The notes: generated by a model from the letters alone, not told the origin. A DNA stretch of 64,000 nucleotides from Primula veris (GCA_963682055.1 OY821750.1:14262501-14326500), one strand, 5' to 3'; shown: positions 12,396 to 25,219, counted from the first letter of the stretch. Translations and numbers: made by a program.

Positions 12396-13226
12396 CTCGC
12401 CCCTCCTTTTTGAATCGGCCTTGACCTCAAGTGCTACACAAACCTCCTTCAAAAGCACCTTATTAACATGCGACAAAGTCCCCCCCCCCCTACGGTGGAA
12501 GTCTCAACACCATCCGCCAATAAGATCGATTCATCCATCTACTATGATATGGTGGAATGCAAAATACTTTCACCCAGATCCCCAATTTTCGGTGTTGTCC
12601 CATACCAACTCCTCCACTTAAAAACAATGGGATCCCGGCACCAAACAATGTGATCAATCTTTATTTTTGAAAGGTAAGAATATTATATATTAAGGTAACA
12701 TAACGTTGCTAGCACAACATGCTAGCTAAAGGCAATACAGACTCTCGTAGCAAAATCCGCTACAAAAAGTCAAAGCAAATCATTAAACACAAAAATATCG
12801 CAATAAAATGTGATCCCTTCAATAATAGCAATAAAATGCCCTATCTTTACCCGTCTTTAAAAAACTATAGCATCTAAGAGAGTATAACAAACTAGTTCCC
12901 ACAATAGATCAACATAACTCGATAAATTACCAACATACTCGAAGATACCGTAAATATTCTCAAACCACTGTTCAACATCATTCTTATCAGTCGGGTATTT
13001 ATTTTCTCGTCCTGATAACACGAGGACTAGAAGCTTGCAGCAGTTTATAGGGTGACCAATTAAATCCTGCTAATGATCAAAGAGTGACGATTCACCATAA
13101 ATCCAAATCAAATCGTATTTCAAATCACAAACTGAGAGTAACAAACTCTACAAATACCCTACACCTAAATATTTGCAGTTGAAGAGAAACCGAATAAAAT
13201 TTCTAAGTTGTCATATATGTATCACT

Positions 13227-13576
13227 TGTTAGGAAATCAAGTCGAGCTAAAAAAAAGACAAGAACTCAAACCGAGCACACACACACTTTGATAACGGAGT
13301 TCACCCAAATTGCTACATCTCCGGGCCGCTACACGTGGCACTTAATATTATTATAATGAGGATTACAACTGTAATCTAGCTCAAACACAAGATATGGTTC
13401 TCTCGCAAATAGAACTCTCTCACTTATAATATGTAAAAGGTGTTTGTGTAGGTGTAATTAAAATACAAGATATTGGGGCATATAAATAGAACCCTTAGTG
13501 GGTCATATTACAATTCCAAGCGATGTGAGATAAATAGAAGACATGACCAAAACTCATTTGGCTCCAAAACTTAACA
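13227..13576. mobile_element. Solo LTR (350 bp) with TSD TCACT
   Basis: The sequence starts TGTTAGGAAATC and ends AACTTAACA. TCACT flanks it on both sides (13222-13226 and 13577-13581). The duplicate locus at about 61500 has an uninterrupted site (GTATCGCTCGTATACC), which confirms the boundaries. The interior includes TAACGGAGTTCACCC...CTACATCTCCGGGC, of a kind common in plant LTRs. No internal region remains, so it is a solo LTR or a very small terminal-repeat element. Confidence 0.78.
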
Positions 13577-14922
13577 TCACTTGTATACCAGCAAATAATT
13601 AGCATCACCAAGTATATCTCAATATAAGATAACAAATTTCTCTAAACATTCGTCAATTCCGTCCAACCAAAAATAGTGCACAACACAACCAACTTCGAAA
13701 ATTCATAACTCGTTTTTCGTATATTCAAAGTGTCACACGTGAGTAAATACCACAGAAACATCCACCTAAAAGATTTTTTCATTTGGACATTTATTTCTAT
13801 ATGAAATCATCAATATTGTACGGCTTGCCGAATATGTCAAGCAGAAAAAAATGTACTTCACGTTCAACTCTAATAAAATATATAACTAATTGCTCGTTCA
13901 TGCGAATTCATTAATTCTAGTCGGAGGATCTTCATAAACGTATTTTCTGCCCCCCTAGCTTGCTCAATATGGTGCAAACCACAAAAACTTGGTAACCTCC
14001 TACGTGGGTTAACCTAACTTGTTCTTAAAGTGCCAAAAGCACCAAGTAGAGAGATAAAAGCTCAAGCTTCGGTGTTTATTGAATATAGAATAATTAACAA
14101 GATTTTGAGAGGGACCGCTAATGTGAATAGGAAACACCCATAAGGCCCTATTCACCTAAAGTCATAACAAAATTAAATAGTCAAAGCAAAATATAACAAA
14201 TTGGTCCCCAAGTTAACAGATAATAAAATAAAAATAATGGTGAACATAGGCACTAAGCTTATCCGGCGCACGCCTCTCCCCGAGTCCTGCGTCGCTGTCC
14301 GCCTCCATCACTATTTCGCTATTTTCTTCTTCCAATTTTTTGTCCATCTTTATGTTCCTCTAAAGATAAAAATCATCATTTGAAATCTCAAACTTATCCA
14401 GTTTATCATCACTATAGACATTAAATATCGGTGAACCAAATAATTGTTTTTTTCTTGTTCATTATCATTGTCATTAGTAGAATATTTATCAAATCGTTTC
14501 TTGTTAATTTCAATGTAATTTTATTTTTCTTCTTCAACTTTCAAAGATACTATATTTTGATCAAAACTCTCAATGCCATCAAACTCATCACATCAATATA
14601 ATTTTTAAAAATTGGTGGGCTATTCCAATCGTCGAAAACAACCAAATTATTAGACGATGACAACTCAAAATCTATATATTTTGCAAGACTAAAAGGTATA
14701 TTATGAAAAAAAATCCAAGTCAATATAAGAATATACCTTTTTCTTTTCGGTTGCAATTTTTTAAACTTTAATTGTCGAGTCGTTTTTTAAAACCCTAAAT
14801 AATGCTACATTATGATTTAGCTAAATCCAAGATCAACTCTTCCAATTTCGCGAAATGAATCTCTGTATTCATCGTTACGATAAAAGAATTTGGCATATTG
14901 GATTGAATACTCTGATACCAAT

Positions 14923-15260
14923 TGATGGACGAAAGTTAAATGTTTAGGTTGTTCACGGTACAACCAACACTAATCAGGAAATCATGCGCCCACAAATGCC
15001 AACTATCACCACAAAGATGAAAATAAAAACTTATCTCTCCCTAAATTTATTATTGTCTAAGTAATAATAAGACATATACTAAGTCTTATACAAAACCTAA
15101 CGGGCCACTTCGCAATTAGGTAAATATCCTAGTGCCGTAATTTTGAATATACTAAAGGAAATAAATAAACTAAGTCAACAAGTAATTAAAATAGTCTTGT
15201 GCTAAAAATGAAATAAATATATAAAAGTCCATTATGGCTATAATAGGCCGAGTTCCATCA
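14923..15260 (-). repeat. 5' LTR of the 12.1-15.3 kb element
   Basis: It starts TGATGGACGAAAG directly after ACTCTGATACCAAT (the reverse complement of the primer-binding site) and ends GAGTTCCATCA. Confidence 0.68.
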
Positions 15261-15622
15261 AAATCTCACAAGAAGGACATCTAAATACAAAAGATAGAAC
15301 ATTTCCTTGTACTTTGTACTATACTTCTATAAAAGTTGTTAAATATGATATTATCAAAAAGACAAACTTATGAAAAGCAAATCCTGCCACTTAACTTAGC
15401 CTAGAGAGACCGTCTAATTTTTTCCAATTCACTCATAATCAAGTTATATCAACAAAGATACATATTGTCCGTAAAGACCAAGAATTAGGTCCAACCGAAC
15501 CACTAAAGTAAAAACAAAAGATAGCTAGTCTACTTTCGAGAGCATTTTATTAACATCACACTTACATTTTTGCATTGTTAATATTTTTTTTTCAAATTTG
15601 TAATTTAATCACAAAATTACAG

Positions 15623-15718
15623 CTCCCCGAGTAAACACAAATGCTCATGATTGGGAAGACGATGAAGTGGTGATTCTCACCAAATCTCAGTTCGAGTTCA
15701 ATATTGGTTGTAAGCAAG
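15623..15718 (+). CDS. Host gene exon 8
   Basis: The acceptor is AAATTACAG and the exon ends AAGCAAG before GTACTT. It enters and leaves in phase 1, and reads PRVNTNAHDWEDDEVVILTK followed by SQFEFNIGCKQ. The acidic DWEDDE patch stands out. It joins in frame to the terminal exon at 15909. Confidence 0.65.
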
Positions 15719-15908
15719 GTACTTTCAAAAATATTAATATAACATTAAAGAGTAAAGAATTAAAGATCCACTCTTTTTTCTTTGGCAGTAAAGCCAAGTA
15801 TTTTTTAGAAGAGGTTGTATTTGACTCTTGAACAATTTTGTCATATCGATGGAATTAAAATATTATAAGTTATGTTGAAAAGTTTACGTTTTTTTGGCTC
15901 GATTACAG

Positions 15909-16156
15909 GACCTCAAATACCTATTCATCGTCCGAGTTTCGAGCCTTGTGCTATTGAAAAATACGATGATGCTATGGCGGAGCAATTGGTAAAAGAAAAG
16001 GCAATTGGCAAGCGCAAGAGCCGTGTGGAGAAATCTGAAATGGAAAATGTTATTCAAGGTTCTTCTATGTGTAAAAATGACGAGGAAGACAATGATCCTC
16101 TGAATAACTTAACAACTAAAGAGTTGTTAAGCCTTGCTATAAAGAGAAGAGGTTAA
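15909..16156 (+). CDS. Host gene terminal exon 9
   Basis: After the acceptor GATTACAG the frame reads GPQIPIHRPSFEPCAIEKYD, then a Lys/Glu-rich helical stretch (MAEQLVKEKAIGKRKSRVEK), an acidic patch (KNDEEDND) and LTTKELLSLAIKRRG before TAA. The C-terminus suggests a nuclear basic/acidic protein with a short coiled coil; that is inference only. Phase agrees with exon 8. I do not recognise the gene. Downstream, 16157-16690 shows no coding. Confidence 0.7.
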
Positions 16157-16699
16157 AAGAGAATAATCTTTTGCCAATTTTCTAGCTAATAGTGTTTGAG
16201 ACAGTTGTAATAATAGGCATTTTCTTGTAGAAATGTCACTAAGATTGCTCTTGTTCGATATCTTTTTAAAGTGTAATAACTCTAGTAACTTTAAGAAGTT
16301 GAACTTGTCAATTGAGAATTTTACCGTGTGAACAAATCCGGCTTCAATGACCTATTATGGTATGTCAGAATAAAGACTGTTTAGTGTTTCATTTAATCAC
16401 ATGCTTAATTTTTTTTTAAAAAGGTTTAAAACTCATGTTCTATTGCTAGTCGTGTTTAGTGTTTCATTTAATCTCATGCTTACCCTTCGGAAATATTGAT
16501 CTAATATGGAGTATATTTTATCGATATAGAGGCAAGTGATGCTTACGATAGTGGTGACAATTCGATGGTAAAATGTTTAAAACTCATGTTCTATTGCTAC
16601 AACCTAAACTGTTGCTAAAAGTCCTGTTTTGTTCTTTAACTTTAGCAAACTTGGTTTAGTTTAATTAAAGCCATGTTCTTCTTTTCTTTTCGTCTTTCG

Positions 16700-17771
16700 G
16701 GGGTAATATGATCTTAGTGTCATGAGTTTTGGGTTATATTTATTTCGGTGACCTGACTTTCAAAAAAATTGAATTGATGACTCATGTTTCACATATACTT
16801 TGATTTAGTGACCTCCGTAACTTCACAAGTATTAAACAATTGCAATACAGCTCACTTAGTTTAAAAATTAATAAAATAGACACCAATTTGTTGAAAATGA
16901 TAAAATTAACTTTTTAATTTTACAATTTTTGTAAAACACACGTTTTCCAATAAACAAACTTTTCTTTATAATAAATACAATTTTAGACATAATTTTTGTT
17001 CTTTCAGAAAGGTTTTAATCTGTAAAAAAATTGTTTTAATCAGTAAAAATTACACTACATCCATAAATAATTTTTGATAATTAAAGAAAAGCGTACGGAT
17101 TAATATTAAAAAATTTCTAGTAAATTACAGAAAATTATTAAAGAAAATTACATGAAGTTATCGCACAAATTTTTTTACGTTCCCATGACTTCAGGATGGA
17201 GTTATACTATCTTTTTCGTAACAAAAAGGTTCATAAAAAGACAAATAGATACTTTTACCAGGCTATCAAATAATCAAGATATGTGTAGTGTAATTTTCTT
17301 TAATATTAATCAGTAAAAAAAACTTTAATTACCAAAAATTATTTATGGATATAGTGTAATTTTTGCGGATTAAAACAAATTTTTTATGGATTAAAACCTT
17401 TCTGAAAAGAAAAAAAAATTAAATGTAGTGTTTATTTTGTTGGAAAAATTGTATTCAAAGTCATTTTTTTTAAAAAAAATTATGTATAAAATTGTATTTA
17501 TTATAATGAAAAGTTTACTTATTGAAAAATGTGTGTTTTACAAAAATTGTAAAATTAAAGAGTTAATTTTGTCATTTTCAAAAAATCGGTGTCTATTTTA
17601 TTAATTTTTAAACTAAGTGTAATGTATTGCAATAGTTTAAAACTTGTGAAGTTAAGAGGTCACTAAATAAAAATATATGTGAAATCTGGGTTAACAATTC
17701 AACATTTTTGAAAGTCAGGTTACTGAAGTAAATATGACTCAAAACTCAGAACAATAAAGTGATATTACCCC
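16700..17771. mobile_element. Long foldback (inverted-repeat) element, MULE-like
   Basis: The left arm from GGGGTAATATGATC (16700 to about 17170) is the imperfect reverse complement of about 17285 to 17771, which ends GATATTACCCC. Paired blocks include ACCTGACTTTCAAAAAAATT / TTTTTGAAAGTCAGGTTAC and TTAATAAAATAGACACC / GGTGTCTATTTTATTAA. The arms are over 400 bp each with a short loop near 17235. The flanks GTCTTTCGG (16692-16700) and GTCTTCAGG (17772-17780) resemble an imperfect 9-bp target duplication, as Mutator-like elements make. No transposase frame is present, so it is non-autonomous. Confidence 0.72.
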
Positions 17772-18196
17772 GTCTTCAGGCTTAGAAAACATGGTGCTTT
17801 TAAAACGGAATAGCAACTCTATTTGCATAAAAATTATGACTGCATCCGAACGTCTCTTTGTGTAGTGCAACTCCCTTTTTTATTTCTGATTGTCTATCAA
17901 AATATCGAATATTATTCTTACCAAGTTAATCTCTAAATTCGCTTTTGTGTGTGTGAAGATTAGTTTTATTAGTATATCCTAGCCTGTAGATGAAGAGATG
18001 TTCTCAAATAATGAGATATCTTTATTCAAGCACAAACTATTGATATTCTATTTTATTTTTTTATTTTTATTGATAACAACTTTCATACTCCTTTATGGAT
18101 GTGATTTGTGAATTGCTTGTGGTATATTTAATATGTTGATGAAGACATGAATAAATAATAGGGTTAATTTATGTTTAGTATATCGAACTATCCACG

Positions 18197-19132
18197 GTTA
18201 ACAATTTTCATATCAATCTATTAACTTTAACAATTTACATATATAAACACATACCTGTACATATATACATTTATCTCTATATATACATACATATTCATAT
18301 ATACACATAAAACTTACAAACATGTATATCTATACATACAGAACTATGCATATATACACATACAAATCTATACATCAGTTAAGGTATGGATGGGATTGAA
18401 AGTATGGATGGACGCCCAAGTTTGCTAACAGGTGGATGCTCAGTTGTATGATAATTAAATGGGTCTTGGTTGATGGTTGACAAGGCTGAGATGGGTTGGC
18501 CACTTAGGCTCCCAATTTGCGATAGTGGGTTTGGATATCCCAAATTTTATGTGTAAAAAACTTTGAGGGACCAAGTCTTTGCAAATTTAAGTTGAGGATG
18601 AGCCATGTTGTAATTTTAATGTTTTTAAAACTTCATGTCATTATCAAAGTGACCCTTGACAGATTCTTTATATTTTGTAAAATTATTTTCAACTTCATAA
18701 ATTAATAATTAGATTTTTGCTAAACTTTCTTTTTGTAAAACATAGGCTAAATACTTTATGCTAAAATAATTTTTGTCTATATTTATGTAATTTATTTTTT
18801 TGATAAGCTTAATATGCATATTTTATAAAAAAAAAAATTATTACCATAGCTGCATAAGGAGTAAATAAGATAATATTTAATGTAAAAGAACTAAATCAAA
18901 GTTATTTCAAACTATATGGGCCAAATTGCCAACATTCCAAAATTGTCTTACCTAGCTGAATAAGGGTTGATGTGTCAATGTAAATTAATGAAGAAGTGAG
19001 GGTACTAGTGTCGGCACCATTTTCCATCCCATTTATGTCACCATTATTAACGGAAGTATGCTAATTGGATGAATTATCATAGTTTGGTATGAAAATTATC
19101 AAAGCTGGTAGGTCGGTATGAAAATTGTTAAC
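18197..19132. mobile_element. Inverted-repeat element of about 0.94 kb
   Basis: GTTAACAATTTTCATA at 18197 is repeated in inverse orientation at 19117-19132. The inverted match extends about 50 bp inward with mismatches (CTTTAACAATTTACATA against the inverse of TATGAAAATTATCAAAG). The interior is non-coding and includes a TATA/CATA-rich stretch (18230-18375). The family is not determined. Confidence 0.5.
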
Positions 19133-19664
19133 AGACAACCAACTTGTTTGTAGTCTACGCAGCTGGAAAAACGTTCTTTTATATGAGCACGATGTTCTCA
19201 TTATATTTTGCTTTTAACATGAACACATTTTTGAGATTATTAACTTTAAAACAGCTTCTACAATGTCTGTAATAGATTCTATGCTTTTGTTTAAGCTGAA
19301 AGCCTGAAATCCTTTTGTTTGAAAATTCAATTATTTTTATCAGATAATGGTTTGCCTGAGCTTAATATCCACAAGGTTAGGGTAGAAATACTCTTGCAAC
19401 CATGGATTTACATTTAAATTAAACCTTCTAAGAAATACTCTTGCCTGAGCTTAATATCCACCGTCAGTGTTGATGTTTGCAAATTTCCCTAATGTTGTTT
19501 CGTTTTGTGGTATCAAGCAAGAAATATTGGGTCAGTTTTTTTTATTATGTTATGTGTTTTTGGGAGACCACCTCTTTCATTGATTTTGAAGTTTAAGTAG
19601 CATGTGACCTTATTACCTGGAAAATCAATTCATAAAATAAAACAGAGAGATTAAAATTGGGTTC
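19133..19664. other. Intergenic, no gene seen
   Basis: AT-rich sequence with a short direct repeat (CTTGCCTGAGCTTAATATCCAC, near 19350 and 19440). It ends in GGGTTC, the probable left target site of Copia-B. Confidence 0.5.
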
Positions 19665-20109
19665 TATTAAGAATAATACTATGAACTGTGAAATTGTAAG
19701 ATTCTGGATACTTGATGTATCCAGAATAAGTGCTTTGTAAAGTTGTTGTACTAATTTGTAAATTCTGGATACTTAATGTATCCAGAATAAATGTTGTGTG
19801 AAGTTTATTGTTACTTCTGTATTATGTTGGACTGATTTGTAAAGACTGATACTTGATGTATCTAATGTTGTACAGTTTATTGTTACTTTTGTAATATGTT
19901 GGACTGATTTGTAACAACTTGATACTTGATGTATCCAGTATAAATACTGTGTAAAGTTTGGTTTAAGATTTAAGAAAATTCATTATTTTGTTTATCTCTC
20001 TCTCTATATAAGCATATAAACAGATATATATATATATATATACATATATACCTAATTCATAAACCAGTAATAATTGGGTTCGATTAAACCCAGATTATTG
20101 ATTTCTACA
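19665..20109 (+). repeat. Copia-B 5' LTR
   Basis: It begins TATTAAGAATAATACTATG and ends GATTTCTACA. It contains the hairpin ATTCTGGATAC-TTGATG-TATCCAGAAT, a second near copy with TTAATG as loop, and shorter ACTTGATGTATC echoes. TATATAAG at 20005-20012 is the likely TATA box. Confidence 0.9.
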
Positions 20110-20121
20110 TGGTATCAGATG
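20110..20121 (+). other. Primer-binding site of Copia-B
   Basis: TGGTATCAGATG directly follows the LTR and is complementary to plant initiator-Met tRNA in the usual Copia manner. Confidence 0.85.
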
Positions 20122-20449
20122 TTTTTGGGGGTCTCCGCTGCGTATTTCTACATAATAAGTCAGCTTTTATGACTGGTTTGCTTATTTCTTCTCTTTCTCT
20201 CTAATTACACAATAGGTTGATCTTTATTCACTTCTTGATTGAATAATAGATAACTGTAATTGGTAATAATAGATTGGTAATCGATTGGTGGTATTCTTGG
20301 GTTTTCTGATTAGGGTTTCTTGGTTGATTTGGGGTTTTTCATTTTAGACCTAATTTTCTTTTATATAAAAGACAGATATTTCGATTCCTCAGAATAATGA
20401 TTACGAAAATCATGTTAATCCACCCATTCAACCACCTGTTGTTAACACT

Positions 20450-23400
20450 ATGAATCCTTATTATATAGGAACCAATGAAAACACTAGTACTAGTCTTGTT
20501 AATCCTGTTTTAAATGGGACTAATTTTCATAATTGGAGGAGGGCAATGGAAATTGCCATTGGGGCTAAATCAAAATTAGGGTTTGTTACTGGAACTTTGG
20601 TATGTCCATCTGAGACTGATGTATGGCATGGGGCATGGGTACAATGCAATTTGATTGTTATGTATTGGATTATTAATTCTGTAAATCAAGAAATAGGACA
20701 ATCTATTCTTTATGTTGATAATGCTGCTAGAATGTGGAGACAGCTTACTGAGAGATTTGCTCAAAGCAATGAGGCTAGAATCTATGAAATTCATCAAGAA
20801 ATACATTCTATTATTCAAAAAGACTTAACCATTTCAGCTTATTTTACTAAGTTAGAAACTCATTGGAACACTTTGTCAGTTTTAAGTCCATTACCTAGAT
20901 GTACTTGTGAGGTTACTGGAGGTTGTACTTGCAATTTTATGGCTGCTATAGTTGCTAGGGAGCATAGAATGTTTAAAATGATTTTTCTGATGGGTTTGAA
21001 TGACCAGTATTCACATGTTAGGAGCCAGGTCTTGCTTATGAAACCAATGCCCAGTTTGAATGACATGTATACTATGTTAATACAAGAAGAGAAGCAAAGG
21101 AGTGTGCATAACATGAGTATGAGTCAGAATATGGTTTTAAATCAGAATATGGCATTTGCCATTAATAGTAATAGTACTTCTAATCATAATATGATAGGTA
21201 GTAATGCTAATAATGCTGCTAGGTTCAAGAATATACAGAGGGGTGTTATTAAGTGTTCTTTTTGTGGGTTGGATGGACATGGTAAGGATAAATGTTATAA
21301 GATCCATGGCTATCCACCAGGTTGGAAAGGTAGAGCAAAGCCTAATTTTAATGGGTCACAGAGAGGGTATGGTAGTGGTGTACCAAGGGCTCATATGGTT
21401 TCTATGAATCAAGAATCAGTTGGACAAGGGGTTTTAGGTCCACATGATAAGATAGGTGTTAGCCAGAGGGGTGTGCATCAAGATCAGAATGTGTGTTCTT
21501 CTTCTGGTTATACAGCAACACCTTTACATTCTTCTCAGCAAGGTGTAGAACTTAGAGACAGTTTTAATAGGCAAACTCAGGGTGTGAATTCTTGCTCAAA
21601 TCTTGCTTTCACTGGTATGTCAGGTATACCAATTTCTTGCTCTTCTTTTGTCTTAAATAGAATTTTTTCATCACCTAGTATTTGGATTATTGACAGTGGA
21701 GCTAGTGAACACATGGTTAATTCTGTTTCTTATTTTTCTAAGTCACAAAGGGTTTTTAATTCACATGTTAATTTACCTAATGGACAAACTGCTAGTATTA
21801 GTCACATAGGAACTATAGTTTTTAATACAGGTTTAGTACTGTGTAATGTTCTTTGTGTACCTACTTTTAATTTTAACTTAGTATCTGTTAGTAAATTGAC
21901 TAGGGATTCAAGACACAATATGCTTTTCTCATCTAAGGCATGTTTGATTCAGGACCAGGTCAGTTTGAAGATGATTGGTAGAGCAGATGAAAACAATGGC
22001 CTTTATTTCCTTAATAAGAATGGTGTTAATAATGTTGTTTATGTAAATAGTGTTTCTAGTAGTTCAGTTTCTGTAAAAGAACAAAAATTGTGGCATGATA
22101 GGATGGGTCATCCATCACAGGCTGTACTTAAAATTCTTGTAAGTAGTTTGAATTCCTGTAATAAGTTTGTTCTTTCTAATGATCCTTGTGATATCTGTCA
22201 TTTTGCTAAACATAAGAAAAATCCTTGTTCTATTAGCTTGACCAGAGCAAGAAATGTTTTTGATTTAGTACATTGTGATTTGTGGGGACCTTATTCTGTT
22301 CCTACTATAGATGGTTATAGATTTTTCCTTACTATTGTAGATGATTTTAGTAGGTGTACTTGTTTTGATATAACAGAAGTCTGAAACTGCAGACATTATT
22401 CCTAATTTTTATAAAATGGTTACTACACAGTTTAATTCTAAAATTAAAATATTAAGAATGATAATGGAACAGAATTTAATTTGGTAAATTTTTACTTAAA
22501 TAATGGTATAATACATCAAACAAGCTGTGTAGACAGACCACAGCAAAATGGAGTAGTAGAAAGGAAGCATCAACACTTGTTAAATGTAGCTAGAGCTTTA
22601 AGGTTTCAATCAAACATTCCTATGGTTTTTTGGGGTGAATGTGTCTTGACTGCTGCTTATATAATAAATAGAACTCCTTCTCTTTTATTGTCTAATAAAT
22701 CTCCTTTTGAGTTGTTATATTCCCAGAAACCTATTTATTCACATTTGAAAGTCTTTGGGTGTTTATGTTTTGCTAGTTCTTTGACTAGAAACAGAACTAA
22801 ATTTGATTCTAGAAGTAAGAAGTGTGTTTTTTTAGGATATGGTACTAGTGTAAAAGGTTATAAATTACTGGATATCAATAGTAATGAAGTTTTTATGTTA
22901 AAAGATGTAGTTTTTTATGAGAAAGTTTTTCCTTTCTTTGATAAACAAGTTGGTATGTTTAGTAGTGAAGATGAATTACTAATGAGTTTTGATTTGTCTA
23001 AGAATAGTACAAGACAAGAATCTGATAAAATGGTTAACATTCAAGATGAAAGACCAAAAAGGACAACAAAGGCACCTCAGTATTTAAAAGAGTATCATTG
23101 CAGTTCTGGTAATTCTTCTACTGTTTCTTCATCTATAAATTATCCCTTATCTTATTCTATTTCTTATGAGCATGCGTCTCCTACTTATAAGTTTGAATGT
23201 TTGAATGTTACTTCTGTTATAGAACCTAAAACTTACAAACAAGCTTCTTTTGATTCTAAATGGGTAGAAGCAATGGAAAATGAAATCAAAGCTTTAGAAG
23301 ATAATAAAACTTGGATTTTAACTAAGTTGCCTATTAATAAGAAACATATAGGGTGTAAGTGGGTATACAAAGTAAAACACAAAGCAGATGGTACTATAGA

Positions 23401-24784
23401 AAGATATAAGGCTAGACTAGTAGCCAAAGGTTATACACAACAAGAAGGAATAGATTATGAGAGTACTTTTTCACCTGTAGCAAAAATGGCTACTGTCAGA
23501 TGTTTTCTGGCTATAGCAGCTTCTAAAAATTGGTTTTTAGAACAGATAGATGTTAATAATGCTTTTCTACATGGGGATTTGAATGAAGAAGTGTATATGG
23601 TATTACCACCAGGTTTTCATAAAACTGATAATTCATTTGTATGCAAATTACAAAAGTCACTTTATAGCTTAAAACAGGCTTCTAAGCAGTGGTTTTCTAA
23701 ACTGAGTAGTGCTCTTTTAGAATTTGGTTTTGTTAAGTCTTATGCAGATCATTCTTTATTCACTTTACAAAAAGACCAGGATTTTCTTGTCTTATTAGTG
23801 TATGTGGATGATATTGTCTTAGGAAGTTGTTTTTCTACCTTGATTACTGCTGTTAAGTTTTTTTTGAATGAAAAATTCAAATTGAAAGATTTAGGACCAT
23901 TAAGATACTTTCTAGGATTAGAGGTTGCAAGAAGTCATAAAGGTATTCACATATGTCAAAGAAAGTATGCTCTTGAGGTTTTAGCTGATGCAGGCCAATT
24001 GGCTTCAAAGCCTGTTTGTTTTCCTATGAATACTAAACAAAAACTGGTTAATGATAAAGACAGTATTATTTCTGATATTAAGTCTTATAGGCGTTTAATT
24101 GGTAGACTGTTGTACTTAACAATTACAAGGCCAGATATTACTTTTTCTGTACATGCACTAAGTCAGTTTTTAGCAGCACCTACAAAAATACATGTTGATG
24201 CAGCAATAAGAATACTAAAGTATATTAAGATGAATCCAGCACAAGGTATTCTTTTTTCATCTTCTTCCAGTTTAAAATTAAAAGCTTTTACTGATAGTGA
24301 CTGGGCTGGCTGTACTACTACAAGAAGGTCAGTTACAGGAATTTGTGTTTTTCTGGGTGAATCAATGGTTAATTAGAAGAGTAAGAAACAAAATGTGGTT
24401 TCCAGAAGTTCTTGTGAAGCTGAGTACAGGGCTTTAGCCAATACCAGCTGTGAAATTGTTTGGTTTTTACAGTTGTTAAAAGATTTTAGTATTTCTCAGA
24501 ATGGACCTGTTCCTATTTTTACAGATAGTAAATCTTCTTTAGCATTAGTAGACAATCCAGTACATCATGAAAGAACAATGCATATTGAAATTGATTGTCA
24601 TTTTATCAAAGAAAAAATAGATGCTGGAATTGTGCATCCATTATATGTATCTTCTTCTAATAATCTAGCAGACCTGTTCACTAAAGCATTGGAAATCCTA
24701 TTTTTCAAGGATTGTTGGTCAAGATGGGAGTTTTATCTTTGCACTCTCCATCTTGAGAAGGGTATATTAAGAATAATACTATGA
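20450..24784 (+). pseudogene. Copia-B gag-pol polyprotein, two frameshifts and one nonsense
   Basis: The start ATG at 20450 follows a 330-bp leader. The gag N-terminus (LVNPVLNGTNFHNWRRAM) fits the copia gag families. A CCHC knuckle, CSFCGLDGHGKDKC, lies near residue 270, the protease motif WIIDSGASEHM near 413, and LWHDRMGHPS opens integrase near 548. The frame breaks at about 22377 and again near 22455, between the first and second integrase catalytic Asp. It resumes at 22481, with the integrase Glu in [10 protein letters not shown] motif LVYVDDIVL near 23795 and RNase H motif FTDSDWAGC near 24288. A TAG at 24374-24376 replaces an expected Trp. The frame ends at TGA 24782-24784, about 20 bp inside the 3' LTR. 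Confidence 0.92.
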
Positions 24785-25213
24785 ACTGTGAAATTGTAAT
24801 ATTCTGGATACTTGATGTATCCAGAATAAGTGCTTTGTAAAGTTGTTGTACTAATTTGTAAATTCTGGATACTTAATGTATCCAGAATAAATGTTGTGTG
24901 AAGTTTATTGTTACTTCTGTATTATGTTGGACTGATTTGTAAAGACTGATACTTGATGTATCTAATGTTGTACAGTTTATTGTTACTTTTGTAATATGTT
25001 GGACTGATTTGTAACAACTTGATACTTGATGTATCCAGTATAAATACTGTGTAAAGTTTGGTTTAAGATTTAAGAAAATTCATTATTTTGTTTATCTCTC
25101 TCTCTCTATATAAGCATATAAACAGATATATATATATATATATATACATATATACCTAATTCATAAACCAGTAATAATTGGGTTCGATTAAACCCAGATT
25201 ATTGATTTCTACA
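24765..25213 (+). repeat. Copia-B 3' LTR
   Basis: Preceded by GAGAAGGG (purine-rich). It is nearly identical to the 5' LTR: T instead of G at 24800 and one extra CT and one extra TA unit in the microsatellites. Confidence 0.9.
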
Positions 25214-25219
25214 GGGTCC

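Larger units (their letters stand above)
12095..15260 (-). mobile_element. Minus-strand LTR retroelement in the next host intron, no clear coding
   Basis: Related LTRs lie at about 12095-12395 and 14923-15260. On the minus strand the 5' LTR is the right-hand one, followed by the primer-binding site TTGGTATCAGAGT (14922-14910). A purine-rich tract, CAAAAAGGAGGGGCGAG, lies directly beside the left LTR (12412-12396). The LTR ends TGATGG and CCATCA fit TG...CA. The interior (12396-14922) has no long frame; a weak acidic and basic stretch on the minus strand near 14380-14756 may be a gag remnant. A solo LTR of another family sits at 13227-13576. A partial copy of the left half recurs at 60375-61860. 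Confidence 0.72.
19665..25213 (+). mobile_element. Copia-B: young, nearly complete Ty1/copia element
   Basis: LTRs 19665-20109 (445 bp) and 24765-25213 (449 bp) differ by one substitution I could find and two dinucleotide repeat-length changes. The primer-binding site TGGTATCAGATG follows the 5' LTR at 20110. The flanks GGGTTC (19659-19664) and GGGTCC (25214-25219) are a likely but imperfect target duplication. The gag-pol order is gag, zinc knuckle, protease, integrase, RT, RNase H. The near-identical LTRs imply recent insertion. Three coding lesions are present, so it looks non-autonomous now. Confidence 0.93.

Noticed and set aside
12480..12492. C homopolymers (also 52183-52195, 60780-60791, 61873-61893) as regulatory or G-quadruplex sites
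   Set aside because: Simple homopolymer runs, probably length-variable and partly assembly-sensitive; no further structure.
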